DNA from: Prevotella sp.
Lineage (GTDB): Bacteria > Bacteroidota > Bacteroidia > Bacteroidales > Bacteroidaceae
Length of the DNA: 46,283 nt
Assembly: GCA_017548385.1 (NCBI GenBank)
Contig: JAFZAE010000083.1
Span: 1 to 46,283 of the forward strand
Reading direction: 5' to 3'
Shown here piece by piece: positions 32,181 to 41,132 of this stretch. The translations under genes and the position numbers were made by a program. Each line of letters opens with the position of its first letter. Position 1 is the first letter of the stretch. The notes below the pieces were generated by a model. The model ran no database searches. It had not been told where the DNA came from and worked only from the letters and a program-made list of their open reading frames with translations.

Positions 32181-33740
32181 TTAATCTTCTTTAATGATTG
32201 GTAATGATATTGTGAATTTTGTTCCTTTTCCATATTCGCTGTCCACCTTGATATCCCCTTTGTGCAGGTCTACGATTTTTTTCACGTAGGCCAACCCCAA
32301 TCCGAATCCCTTCACGTTGTGGACATTGCCTGTATGTACTCTATAGAATTTATCAAAGATTTTCTTCAAGTTGTCTTTTTTGATGCCTATACCATCGTCG
32401 GCGATGGAGAAATATAGGCGTTCGTCGTCATTCCATGTCCTCACAAGGATGTTCACTGGCTGGTCAGGCTTTCGATATTTAATCGCATTATCGAAGAGAT
32501 TGAAAATCATATTGGTGAAATGTGTCTCATCGACAAATATTTTCGATTCGATAGCCTCAATGTCAACATTGATTTTTCCACCAGTGTGCTCCACCCTAAG
32601 TGTGAAGGAATTAGCCACATTCTCCGCCAGTTCATTGATGTCCATATCCTTTTTCTTAAACATGGAGTCTTGCTTGTCGAACATCGACATCTGCAAAACC
32701 TTTTCCACCAAGAATCGCAACCGTTTTGACTCATCCTGAATGGCAGTACCAAGGTGGGCCATCATCTCAGGGCTCTTGTCAAGAGACTTGTCGTTAAGCA
32801 TTTGCGCAGCCAGTGATATACTCGAAATCGGCGTCTTCAGTTCATGTGTCATATTGTTGATAAAGTCATTTTTTATCTCAGAATATCGTTTCTGTCTGAA
32901 TACCACAACGATAGTAAAGATAAAAGTAATGAGCAGAATCATCGTGAAGACAATGGCCGGAATCATGTATCTCACACTCGAAAAGATGTATTTGTCCATC
33001 TGGGGGAAATGAATCTTCATTAGTCCTCCCCTATTATCAGGGTCATTGCGATAGAGTTCCTGTTCATAACTGTATTCCTCGCCTTTATCCTCATAGTCTT
33101 CACATCTATACACCTCTCTACCGTCATACGTCATGATTTTGAAGTGGTAAGGTATACTGATGCCATTATTAAGCAGTTCCGCTTTAAGGTCCTGATCAAG
33201 GATACGGAAGTTGATACGTTCCTGCAATGGCTTATCAGATGCGGAATAGAGGATGTTGTAGACCACTCGGTCAAGGAGCGCCTTCTGATAGACGTATCTG
33301 TTTCGCACGATATCCTGCATCGATTTGCTGGCTTGACTGATAGTACTCTTGTCGTTTCTCAGGATGAGCACCTTGGGTACCGACGACGGGTTAATCCTCA
33401 TGGTCTTCATCTCAAAAGATGAATACATCGTGCCATCATCTCCTGGGCTCGTGGATTGGTGTATCCTGTGCCCGCCTTCATTTTCGAGTGCACTGATCAT
33501 CATTGAATCAGTAGGTATCTGCTGCTTGGTGGCAGCGTTGATGTCTTTTTCAAGATATTTCAGTGTCTCATTTAGTTCGAGATTTCGTGATGTCTGCGAC
33601 AACGAACGTTTCACGGACTCATCGAATTGCTCTTTCTTCATCCTCGCCATCTCCTCGATGTACTTGATTTGCAAGAAAAGCAATGCAAGGAACGAGAGTC
33701 CCATAATAATCGATATAGTCCAGATAGTCTTCTTTTTCAT
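32181..33740 (-). CDS. rprX: Sensor histidine kinase RprX
   Basis: The 519-residue protein has a membrane helix near the N-terminus (IWTISIIMGLSFLALLFLQI), a periplasmic sensor region of about 250 residues, a second helix (IPAIVFTMILLITFIFTIVV), a HisKA domain with the phosphorylated His in NMTHELKTPISS, and a HATPase_c domain (LFDNAIKYRKPDQP, ADDGIGIKKDNL, GFGLGLAYVKKI). In Bacteroides fragilis the RprX-RprY pair alters resistance to tetracycline and redox genes; the signal here is unknown. The start lies 5 bases after a TATCTTTG box, so the mRNA may be nearly leaderless. Confidence 0.9.
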   Translation of the reverse strand: MKKKTIWTISIIMGLSFLALLFLQIKYIEEMARMKKEQFDESVKRSLSQTSRNLELNETLKYLEKDINAATKQQIPTDSMMISALENEGGHRIHQSTSPGDDGTMYSSFEMKTMRINPSSVPKVLILRNDKSTISQASKSMQDIVRNRYVYQKALLDRVVYNILYSASDKPLQERINFRILDQDLKAELLNNGISIPYHFKIMTYDGREVYRCEDYEDKGEEYSYEQELYRNDPDNRGGLMKIHFPQMDKYIFSSVRYMIPAIVFTMILLITFIFTIVVVFRQKRYSEIKNDFINNMTHELKTPISSISLAAQMLNDKSLDKSPEMMAHLGTAIQDESKRLRFLVEKVLQMSMFDKQDSMFKKKDMDINELAENVANSFTLRVEHTGGKINVDIEAIESKIFVDETHFTNMIFNLFDNAIKYRKPDQPVNILVRTWNDDERLYFSIADDGIGIKKDNLKKIFDKFYRVHTGNVHNVKGFGLGLAYVKKIVDLHKGDIKVDSEYGKGTKFTISLPIIKED

Positions 33741-33745
33741 AGTTG

Positions 33746-33753
33746 CAAAGATA
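33746..33753 (-). promoter_or_regulatory. -7 box TATCTTTG of rprX
   Basis: TATCTTTG on the minus strand ends 5 bases before the rprX ATG. No TTTG lies at the expected -33 position. It predicts a leaderless or near-leaderless transcript. Confidence 0.55.
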
Positions 33754-33890
33754 TGAAAACTATTAAACGTTTAACACATAAATGTTAATTATTTCTTTAG
33801 ATTTTACTAATTTTAACATATATACTTATATGTAATTAATAATTATCAACTATAATATTATTAGAAGTAGTTCATATTTGTCGGCAATTA

Positions 33891-33935
33891 TATCTATAGT
33901 ATCGATTTTATCTATCGCATCAATAGTATTGTTTA
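33891..33935. repeat. 9-base degenerate tandem repeat (TATCNATNG, five units)
   Basis: Five 9-base units follow one another: TATCTATAG, TATCGATTT, TATCTATCG, CATCAATAG, TATTGTTTA. It is more degenerate than the other arrays and lies about 40 bases upstream of the plus-strand start at 33976. Its unit resembles the phase-shifted unit of the array at 36090-36143. Confidence 0.5.
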
Positions 33936-33975
33936 CTTGCTAAATATAGAAAAATTGTCTAATTTTGCAACCGCA

Positions 33976-35046
33976 ATGACAAACGAAGCACCATACCTCG
34001 ATTTTTTACGCTACTGTGTAGATGACACGGTAGCCCTCCCCTCATCGGTCAAAGAGATCAAGTGGGATGAATTGTATCAGTTTGCCCGCAAACAAGCAGT
34101 GGAGGCTGTCTATTGGCGAGGTATCGAACGCATGGACCGTGAAAACGGTGTCAAACTTTCCGAAATGGAGGTTTTGTCATGGATGGCACGTGTTAAGAAA
34201 ATTGAGCGCCGCAGTAAGAAAATCAGGGAGAAAGTTGGCTGGGTGTGGAATAATTTTAAGACGGAAGGTTTTCGTTCCTGTCTACTAAAAGGCCATGGGA
34301 ACGCTTTATTATACCCAGAGCCCTATATGCGTCCACTTGGCGACATCGACATCTGGGTGGAAGGGGGCGACCGCAAGGTAATTGCTTACGTAGATTCCAT
34401 CAAACCAGGTTTTAAACGTGTGTACCATCATATAGATTTTTTTAAATTCGACAAAATTTCCGTTGAAGTACACTATCGTCCTTCTTGGATGAGCAGTCCC
34501 ATTCACAACCGCCGCCTGCAACGTTGGTTTGAGAATCATTCAGATGCGTGTTTTTCCAATTATCTGGAAAAAGAAGGTTTTTGTATCCCAACCTATGAAT
34601 TCAACGTCGTTTACCAACTCACTCACATCTACAGCCATCTTCTGCGCGAGGGTGTCGGTCTGCGTCATATTGTCGATTATTATTACCTGATGCGATCAAG
34701 TGTGGGAAAGGAACGAATAGAAGAGCATGAATTACGCCGCCTAGGACTCCGAAAAATTGCCGGAGCCGTATCATGGGTATTACATGAGATACTAGGACTC
34801 GATGAAGCACTACTGCTTTGTGCTCCAGACGAGAAGCGCGGCAGATTGTTATTAAACGAAATCCTCGAAGGAGGCAATTTTGGAAAGCACGACGAGCGCG
34901 CGCTCGGTGGTCAGGGCAAAGGTCATGCAAACCACAACCTACACGTCACCTACCGCGACTTCCGCCTGCTTCGTTATTTCCCCTCAGAATGTCTATGGGA
35001 ACCTTGGTTCCGTATATGGCATTACTTCTGGCGCAAGAGACATTGA
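33976..35046 (+). CDS. Nucleotidyltransferase family protein (NTP_transf_5-like)
   Basis: The 356-residue protein has the signature KGHGNALLYPEPYMRPLGDIDIWV, here covering about residues 107-133, whose GDIDIWV carries the paired Asp of the nucleotidyltransferase fold (PF14907-like). VYHHIDFFKFDKISVEVHYR follows. Such proteins are often found near polysaccharide or peptide-modification genes but the substrate is unknown. I choose ATG 33976, directly after TAATTTTG, over an upstream TTG. It stands alone and converges on fmt. Confidence 0.8.
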   Translation: MTNEAPYLDFLRYCVDDTVALPSSVKEIKWDELYQFARKQAVEAVYWRGIERMDRENGVKLSEMEVLSWMARVKKIERRSKKIREKVGWVWNNFKTEGFRSCLLKGHGNALLYPEPYMRPLGDIDIWVEGGDRKVIAYVDSIKPGFKRVYHHIDFFKFDKISVEVHYRPSWMSSPIHNRRLQRWFENHSDACFSNYLEKEGFCIPTYEFNVVYQLTHIYSHLLREGVGLRHIVDYYYLMRSSVGKERIEEHELRRLGLRKIAGAVSWVLHEILGLDEALLLCAPDEKRGRLLLNEILEGGNFGKHDERALGGQGKGHANHNLHVTYRDFRLLRYFPSECLWEPWFRIWHYFWRKRH

Positions 35047-35088
35047 TATAAAAAGGCGAAAGGGCATGCCCCTATATTCATCCGATCT

Positions 35089-36072
35089 TCATTTTGAAAC
35101 CCGATAACTCTCTACATTTTTAAATCCATTGAGAAAAGCCTGGGCCGACATACGTTTTTTGCCAGTCAATTGTAGTTCGTCAATCTGCAGCGAACCATCG
35201 GTTGTACGAACGAGGAGAATGCCTTTCTCTACGAACAATTCACCTACATTGTATGCCGGCTGCATATCAAGACGCTTGGTGGTCTTAAAGATTTTCAGGA
35301 CAATATCCTTATCCGCACCCTCTTGCTGCAAGTTTGTCCATGCGCCAGGATAAGGACTGAGACCACGCACGAAGTCATAGATGCGCTTGGTGGGCAGCGA
35401 CCAGTCTACCTGACATGTTTCCTTGAATATTTTCGGTGCTGGACGGAGCGGTTCCTCCACCGTGATGGCATCCTGGGCAATCGTAGGGATATTCCCATCA
35501 TTTTCCATCAGCAAATCGATGGTTTCAAGAGCCGTTTTAGCACCCAGTCTCATCAATCCGTCATATACATATTCAAGGTCAGCCTCGTCGGGGATGGAGA
35601 ATTCCTTGCGCATGATAATCCGCCCTGTGTCGATTTGATGGTCGAGGAAGAACGTCGTCACGCCCGTGGTTGTCTCGCCATTGATAATAGCCCAGTTAAT
35701 CGGTGCCGCCCCCCTATATTGAGGCAAAAGAGAAGCATGCACATTGAATGTTCCCAGGCGTGGCATCGCCCATACCACCTCGGGCAGCATTCGGAAAGCC
35801 ACCACCACCTGAAGATCGGCATGATAAGACTGCAATTGTTCAAGGAAGTCTGGGTCTTTCATCTTTTCAGGCTGAAGGACGGGTATATTTTGCGACATCG
35901 CATATTTTTTCACCTCAGGCGGCACCATCACGCTACCGTGGCGTGCCGATGGCTGGTCGGGTTTTGTCACTACAGCTACCACCTGATAGCCGCCCTCCAC
36001 GAGGGCCGAGAGGGTTCCGACGGCAAACTCCGGGGTTCCCATAAAGATGATTCGAAGGTCTTGCTTATTCAT
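35089..36072 (-). CDS. fmt: Methionyl-tRNA formyltransferase
   Basis: The 327-residue enzyme formylates initiator Met-tRNA. It has IIFMGTPEFAVGTLSALV at the start, the formyl-donor binding site with the catalytic region NVHASLLPQYRGAAPINWAI, and the C-terminal OB-like tRNA-binding domain. The order tsaC, clcA, fmt on the same strand is seen in other Bacteroidales. A 9-base repeat array fills the gap before the start. Confidence 0.95.
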   Translation of the reverse strand: MNKQDLRIIFMGTPEFAVGTLSALVEGGYQVVAVVTKPDQPSARHGSVMVPPEVKKYAMSQNIPVLQPEKMKDPDFLEQLQSYHADLQVVVAFRMLPEVVWAMPRLGTFNVHASLLPQYRGAAPINWAIINGETTTGVTTFFLDHQIDTGRIIMRKEFSIPDEADLEYVYDGLMRLGAKTALETIDLLMENDGNIPTIAQDAITVEEPLRPAPKIFKETCQVDWSLPTKRIYDFVRGLSPYPGAWTNLQQEGADKDIVLKIFKTTKRLDMQPAYNVGELFVEKGILLVRTTDGSLQIDELQLTGKKRMSAQAFLNGFKNVESYRVSK

Positions 36073-36089
36073 TTTAATGGTTGGTTTTT

Positions 36090-36143
36090 TATAGTGGCTA
36101 TAGTATCTATAGGGACTATAGTGATTATAGTGGCTATAGTAAT
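36090..36143. repeat. 9-base tandem repeat array (TATAGTNNN, six units) upstream of fmt
   Basis: Six 9-base units occur in a row: TATAGTGGC, TATAGTATC, TATAGGGAC, TATAGTGAT, TATAGTGGC, TATAGTAAT. The array ends 17 bases before the fmt ATG on the minus strand and nearly fills the clcA-fmt gap. Confidence 0.88.
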
Positions 36144-36159
36144 CCTAAAAACCTATTTT

Positions 36160-37965
36160 CTATTCCTGCGACATATCAGCCACGATTTTCCTATACATAG
36201 CATACATTCGCGCGCGGCTGATGTAGCCAATGAGATGTCCATCAGTGTCGGTCACAGGCAACACGTATGCATCTGTCTGTTCAAATTTCTTCATCACATC
36301 CTCCATGGGATCTTCCACACCGAGCACGGCCGATGGCTGCGACATAATCTGCGCCACGGTGAAATGGTGATAGAGTTCTGTTCGGAACATGACATTGCGG
36401 ATTCTCATAAGGTCTACCTCACCCAACAGCGTTCCTCCACCATCAAGCACAGGCAGATAACTAGTGTCGCTCATACTGATGACATTGACGAGTTTTCCTA
36501 ATTCCATGTCCTTATCCACCGAAGTGAATTTCTTATCTATGACACTATCGAGGCTCATCAGTGTAAGCACTGACTTATCTGTATGATGCGTGAGAAGTTT
36601 TCCCTCTCTTGCCAATCGCATGCCATAGATGCTATGAGGCTCGAACAAAATGATGGTCAGGTAAGAACAAATACTGACAATCATGAGAGGGATGAGGAGT
36701 TTGTAGCCACCAGTAAGTTCGGCAATGAGGAACATTCCTGTGAGTGGTGCATGCATCACGCCAGCCATCACGCCAGCCATGCCCAAGAGTGAGAAGTTCT
36801 TCTCTGGCACATGGATACCAAGTTGGTTGATGTTCCAGAGTCTGGAGAAGAAAAAGCCTGAGAAAGCACCGATAAACAGCGAGGGAGCAAACGTACCACC
36901 GCATCCACCGGCTCCGTTGGTGGCCGACGTGGCTATCACTTTGGTGAAAAGCACCAGTCCCACGTAGACCATCAACAATCCTCCGCTCCCATAGAAAAGC
37001 GAATTGTTGAGCAGCACTCCCCAATCGGCCTCACTTTTTCCATTAAGCAGGATATTAATGCTGGAATAACCCTCACCATAGAGAGAAGGAAGGAGGAAAA
37101 TGAGCGAACTCAGTGCCAGTCCACCAATAAGTAGTTTGACATACGGATATTTGCTCAGTTTGGCAAAGATATTCTCGCAAAACGTCATCATCCGAATGAA
37201 ATAAAGGCTCACCAGTCCACAAAACACGCCCAGGAGAATTGTTGCCGGCACCCGTTCAACCAACCATTCCCCATCAAGTGTGAAGTTGAACAACGACTGA
37301 CTTCCTACTAAAATATAGGTGAAACAAGTGGCCGTGACGCTGGAAATAAGAATGGGAAGCAGCGATGCCATGGTTAGGTCAATCATCAGAACCTCGAGAG
37401 TGAACACCAAACCGGCAATAGGAGCCTTGAAGATACCAGCAATCGCAGCCGAGGCACCACAGCCCACCAAAATCATCATGGTGCGGCCATCTAATTTGAA
37501 ACGCTGTCCCAGGTTACTACCTATCGCAGAGCCTGTGAGCACGATGGGAGCCTCGGCGCCCACACTACCACCGAAACCAATGGTAATGGCCGAAGCGATG
37601 ACCGAACTCCAACAGTTGTGTCCTTTGAGCCTACTTTGTTTGCGACTGATAGCATACAAAATGCGCGTGATGCCATGGCTGATATTGTCGCGGACGATGT
37701 ATTTGACGAAGAGCGACGTGAGATAGATACCCACCACAGGAAGTAACAGATAGAGCCAGTTGAACGAACTTGCCTCAAATCCAGCTGTGAGCAATTTCTC
37801 TATCTCCCGTATAAGCCAATGTAGGACATAAGCCGCCACAGCAGCGAGGATTCCCACCAGAAAACTGAGTAACAAGAGCAGTTGCCTGTCAGACACATAC
37901 TTACTGCGCCACCTCAGAAGTCGCGCCATCAGAGAATTGGTTTCCTCGTAAGTAGTATCCTGCAT
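36160..37965 (-). CDS. clcA: ClC-family chloride channel/transporter with CBS domains
   Basis: The 601-residue membrane protein has the ClC signature motifs: a gating-glutamate region GFGGSVGAEAPIVLTGSAIG (GAEAP in place of the usual GREGP) and GAGGCGGTFAPSLFIGA. About ten membrane helices precede two C-terminal CBS domains (about residues 455-595; for example DTSYLPVLDG and DAYVLPVTD). CBS domains probably bind adenine nucleotides for control. Its ATG directly abuts the tsaC stop (0-base gap), so translation is coupled. Confidence 0.92.
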   Translation of the reverse strand: MQDTTYEETNSLMARLLRWRSKYVSDRQLLLLLSFLVGILAAVAAYVLHWLIREIEKLLTAGFEASSFNWLYLLLPVVGIYLTSLFVKYIVRDNISHGITRILYAISRKQSRLKGHNCWSSVIASAITIGFGGSVGAEAPIVLTGSAIGSNLGQRFKLDGRTMMILVGCGASAAIAGIFKAPIAGLVFTLEVLMIDLTMASLLPILISSVTATCFTYILVGSQSLFNFTLDGEWLVERVPATILLGVFCGLVSLYFIRMMTFCENIFAKLSKYPYVKLLIGGLALSSLIFLLPSLYGEGYSSINILLNGKSEADWGVLLNNSLFYGSGGLLMVYVGLVLFTKVIATSATNGAGGCGGTFAPSLFIGAFSGFFFSRLWNINQLGIHVPEKNFSLLGMAGVMAGVMHAPLTGMFLIAELTGGYKLLIPLMIVSICSYLTIILFEPHSIYGMRLAREGKLLTHHTDKSVLTLMSLDSVIDKKFTSVDKDMELGKLVNVISMSDTSYLPVLDGGGTLLGEVDLMRIRNVMFRTELYHHFTVAQIMSQPSAVLGVEDPMEDVMKKFEQTDAYVLPVTDTDGHLIGYISRARMYAMYRKIVADMSQE

Positions 37966-38538
37966 TTATTTTCTGATGATTTGTATCTCGCCGTTGGGTG
38001 CGATTTTGATGATACTCGAAGGTGTATGGGGTTTCTTTTCCTGTCGCCGTGATGTGCATACATAGTCGACGAGTTCCAATAGTTCAGGACTTATGTCACA
38101 GTAATTTTGCGCAGCCGGTTCACCACTAAAGTTAGCACTCGTCGAAACGATGGCCTTTTGGAAGCGGAAGCATAATTGTTTTGAGAAAGGCTCGTTGGTA
38201 ATACGCATGGCCACGCTGCCATCCTCTGCAATCAAGTTAGGAGCCAGATTCACTGCACCGTCAAGGATAACGGTGATAGGTTTCGTAGCAAGGTCCATTA
38301 CGTCCCATGCCACGTCAGGCACCTGCCTTACATAGCGTTGCAAACGTGCGCCGCTATCAACCAGGCAAATCATCGCCTTAGAATCTTCGCGCCGCTTAAT
38401 TTCATAAACCCGTGCCACAGCATCGGGATTTGTGGCATCGCAGCCAATCCCCCAAACGGTATCGGTGGGGTAAAGAATCACCCCACCGTTTCGCATCACT
38501 TCAACTGCTTTTACAATATCTTTGTCGTAATTGGGCAT
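37966..38538 (-). CDS. tsaC: L-threonylcarbamoyladenylate synthase
   Basis: The 190-residue Sua5/YrdC/TsaC enzyme makes the intermediate for the t6A base in tRNAs. Signatures include GGVILYPTDTVWGIGCDA, IKRREDSKAM and IVSTSANFSGEPA. It lacks the extra Sua5 C-terminal domain. The 13-base repeat array lies 9 bases upstream of the start. The next gene, clcA, starts directly after its stop. Confidence 0.93.
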   Translation of the reverse strand: MPNYDKDIVKAVEVMRNGGVILYPTDTVWGIGCDATNPDAVARVYEIKRREDSKAMICLVDSGARLQRYVRQVPDVAWDVMDLATKPITVILDGAVNLAPNLIAEDGSVAMRITNEPFSKQLCFRFQKAIVSTSANFSGEPAAQNYCDISPELLELVDYVCTSRRQEKKPHTPSSIIKIAPNGEIQIIRK

Positions 38539-38547
38539 GAAATATCT

Positions 38548-38612
38548 GGAGTTAATAATAGGAGTTATAAGAAGGAGTTATGAAGGAGAGTTATAAGGGA
38601 GAGTTATAAAGA
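38548..38612. repeat. 13-base tandem repeat array (RGAGTTATAARRR, five units) upstream of tsaC
   Basis: Five 13-base units are contiguous: GGAGTTAATAATA, GGAGTTATAAGAA, GGAGTTATGAAGG, AGAGTTATAAGGG, AGAGTTATAAAGA. The array ends 9 bases before the tsaC ATG on the minus strand. Inverted copies of the same unit occur at 38672-38710. Confidence 0.88.
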
Positions 38613-38671
38613 GCCATTACCAAGAAAACCGCTGAACTTGTGATTATCTCTAAGCATTTGGTTCATCTTAA

Positions 38672-38710
38672 CTCCAATAACACCCATACATAACTTCACA
38701 TTATAACTTC
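38672..38710. repeat. Inverted copies of the 13-base unit (three units)
   Basis: Read on the minus strand this is GAAGTTATAATGT, GAAGTTATGTATG, GGTGTTATTGGAG, three 13-base units in exact register. They are the inverse orientation of the array at 38548-38612, so the two can partly pair. Together they fill most of the 188-base gap between glucokinase and tsaC. Confidence 0.75.
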
Positions 38711-38726
38711 CGAAATAAGAGACAGC

Positions 38727-39704
38727 CTAAATCTCCCATCCAATGGCTGATGCACCGAGCACAGCGGCAGAAGCGCCATCAAGTCCACTGACAAGGAATT
38801 TTGCCTTTCCTTTGAATATAGGCAGCACGTTTTTCTCATAACTCTCCTTGATAGGATTCATGATGAGGTCACCAGCTTTTACCAGTCCACCGAAAAAGAT
38901 GAATGCCTCGGGAGATGAGAAGGCTGCGAAGTCGGCACATGCCTCACCCAACATTTCACCTGTCAGGCGATAAACCTCCAAAGCCAGTTCGTCTCCCTTC
39001 CCAGCTGCGATTGACACATCGAGAGAGGTGATTTTCTCTGGGTCCATCTCACGAAGGAGAGAAGGTTTCTCTGTGGTAGAAAGCAGTTCACGAGCCGACC
39101 GTGCCACGCCCGTTGCGGAGCAATAAGCCTCCAAGCAACCGTTTCTGCCACAGCCACACGAACGTCCGTTCTCACGACGCATGATGACATGTCCCAATTC
39201 ACCGGCAAAGCCATCACAACCATACACCAACTGTCCGTTGATGACGATACCAGACCCTACACCTGTACCTAAGGTCAGCACAATAAAGTTCTTCATGCCA
39301 CGGGCCACGCCATAAATCATTTCACCGATGGCAGCAGCATTGGCATCATTGGTCAGAGCCACAGGGATACCTAGACGTTCCTTGAAGAGGTCTGCCAAAG
39401 GCACAACGCCATTATGTCCCCATGAGAGATTGGGTGCAAACTCAATTGTACCGGTATAGTAGTTGCCATTGGGAGCACCAATTCCCATTGCCTTGATTTT
39501 CTCTATTCCACCTACTTGGTCGATAATCACCTGCAATGCCTCCACTGATGCATCCACATAATCTTCCACACGCTCATAGCCTTGGGTTTTGATTGCAGTG
39601 GTAGCCTTGATATCTCCACGGCTGTCTACAATACCAAAGACAGAGTTTGTTCCTCCTAAGTCCAAACCTATCACATAAGGTTTCATTGTTGTTTCTGTAT
39701 TCAT
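38727..39704 (-). CDS. glk: ROK-family glucokinase
   Basis: The 325-residue sugar kinase has VIGLDLGGTNSVFGIVD (phosphate-1), LTNDANAAAIGE (catalytic Asp), LTLGTGVGSGIVI (phosphate-2), and the ROK zinc cluster CGCGRNGCLEAYCSATG. GELGHV precedes this cluster. It phosphorylates glucose or a related hexose with ATP. An alternative ATG lies 6 codons in (MKPYVIGLD). It has its own exact promoter and ends before the inverted repeat gap. Confidence 0.92.
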   Translation of the reverse strand: MNTETTMKPYVIGLDLGGTNSVFGIVDSRGDIKATTAIKTQGYERVEDYVDASVEALQVIIDQVGGIEKIKAMGIGAPNGNYYTGTIEFAPNLSWGHNGVVPLADLFKERLGIPVALTNDANAAAIGEMIYGVARGMKNFIVLTLGTGVGSGIVINGQLVYGCDGFAGELGHVIMRRENGRSCGCGRNGCLEAYCSATGVARSARELLSTTEKPSLLREMDPEKITSLDVSIAAGKGDELALEVYRLTGEMLGEACADFAAFSSPEAFIFFGGLVKAGDLIMNPIKESYEKNVLPIFKGKAKFLVSGLDGASAAVLGASAIGWEI

Positions 39705-39764
39705 AATATAAAATTTACTGTTAGTGATATCAATACAATATGCCGCCTAGGCGTTTCAATTATG

Positions 39765-39795
39765 CAAAGATATGAAAAATATGGAAGTAGACAAA
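39765..39795 (-). promoter_or_regulatory. Promoter of glk
   Basis: On the minus strand TTTG (39795-39792), 19 bases, TATCTTTG (39772-39765): an exact Bacteroidetes promoter. Confidence 0.85.
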
Positions 39796-39810
39796 GTTTT
39801 GACCACAAAA

Positions 39811-39842
39811 TTTGTCTCTTTGACATTTTTTTAGCAATTTTG
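39811..39842 (+). promoter_or_regulatory. Likely promoter of the LysE-type exporter gene
   Basis: TTTG at 39811-39814 is followed after 20 bases by CAATTTTG at 39835-39842, one base off TAnnTTTG. The ATG is 8 bases further on, so the leader is very short. Confidence 0.5.
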
Positions 39843-39850
39843 CAAGCGCT

Positions 39851-40522
39851 ATGCCAATAGACTTACAAATCGACGTTCTGAATACAATTCTTAAGGGTGT
39901 GATTATTGGTATCCTTGCATCGGCTCCCATGGGGCCGGTAGGCATCCTTTGTGTGCAGCGTACCATCAACAAAGGTCGTTGGTATGGATTTGTCACCGGC
40001 ATTGGCGCCACAGCTAGCGACTTGATATATGCACTGATTACAGGTATTGGCATGACCTTTGTCATGGATTTGGTCAACGATGCCAGTACACGTTTTTTCC
40101 TGCAAATCACAGGTAGTCTGATGTTGCTGGGATTTGGCATTTACAGTTTCCGTTCCAACCCCACCAAAAACATGCATCGAAGTGGAAGTACAAAGGGAAC
40201 ATTGACGCATAATTGCATTACAGCGTTTCTTGTAACACTTTCCAATCCACTGATTATTTTGCTCTTCATGGCATCGTTTGCCCAGCTTGCCTTCATCATC
40301 CCCGACCATCCAGTAGAAATGGCCATTGGATACATCAGCATCGTGGGCGGAGCTTTGCTATGGTGGTATGGGCTTTCATGGCTCATTGACAAGATACGTT
40401 CTAAGTTTGAGGACTATGGCATAGTGATTATCAACAAGATTATTGGCAGTCTCGTCATTCTCTTTTCTGTCATTGTGTTAATAGGTACGATTTTTAATTT
40501 ATTCTCCATACATTATTATTAG
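39851..40522 (+). CDS. LysE-family amino acid exporter
   Basis: The 223-residue inner-membrane protein has about six helices and the family motif near the start (GILASAPMGPVGILCVQRTI), followed by GFVTGIGATASDLIYAL and the later NPLIILLFMASFAQL. LysE/RhtB proteins export amino acids; substrate is not readable. It is first in a plus-strand run with DUF4924, rmlD and prfC. Confidence 0.85.
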   Translation: MPIDLQIDVLNTILKGVIIGILASAPMGPVGILCVQRTINKGRWYGFVTGIGATASDLIYALITGIGMTFVMDLVNDASTRFFLQITGSLMLLGFGIYSFRSNPTKNMHRSGSTKGTLTHNCITAFLVTLSNPLIILLFMASFAQLAFIIPDHPVEMAIGYISIVGGALLWWYGLSWLIDKIRSKFEDYGIVIINKIIGSLVILFSVIVLIGTIFNLFSIHYY

Positions 40523-40586
40523 TATTAATAGACGGTATCAGAGGGTCTATTGACTGATGTATTGAGAAAACAGAAAAAGAACCATT

Positions 40587-41132
40587 ATGTTTATTGCAAA
40601 AGAATTGCGAAAGAAAAGCATTGCCGAATACCTGCTCTATATGTGGCAGGTGGAAGATATCATACGTGCCTATGGATGTAGCCTTCCCGTACTTCGACGG
40701 GAATATCTCAGCCGATTTGAATGTGATGATGATGACCGAGACGAACTGATTGACTGGTATGGCAACCTCATTCGCATGATCAATGAGGAAGGATGTCGCG
40801 AGCAAGGGCACTTGCAGATTAACAAAATCATCGTGCAGGACTTGGCAGAACTTCATGCCCAACTTCTCGACAGCAGCCGATTCCCTTTTTACCGAGCAGA
40901 ATACTACAAAGTGCTGCCGTTTATCGTTGAATTACGCAAACGTGGTGCAAACAACGACGAGAATGAAATTGAGACTTGCCTCAACGCACTCTATGGTGTG
41001 ATGATGCTCCGACTCCAAAAGAAGGAGATTTCTCCCGACACCACTCACGCCATCCAGGAGATTACGACTTTCATCGGCATGCTCTCCGACTATTATTTGA
41101 AAGACAAAAACGAAGGGCTTGAATTTGAATAG
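40587..41132 (+). CDS. DUF4924-family protein
   Basis: The 181-residue protein is predicted mostly helical, with the N-terminal IAEYLLYMWQVEDIIRAY that I associate with DUF4924 in Bacteroidetes. It has no signal peptide or membrane helix. Function is unknown. It lies 64 bases after the LysE gene and 77 bases before rmlD. Confidence 0.75.
   Translation: MFIAKELRKKSIAEYLLYMWQVEDIIRAYGCSLPVLRREYLSRFECDDDDRDELIDWYGNLIRMINEEGCREQGHLQINKIIVQDLAELHAQLLDSSRFPFYRAEYYKVLPFIVELRKRGANNDENEIETCLNALYGVMMLRLQKKEISPDTTHAIQEITTFIGMLSDYYLKDKNEGLEFE

Noticed and set aside
35323..36501. 392-codon open frame on the plus strand
   Set aside because: It runs antisense through fmt and the end of clcA, has no promoter or recognisable domain, and its composition is that of a complement of coding DNA.
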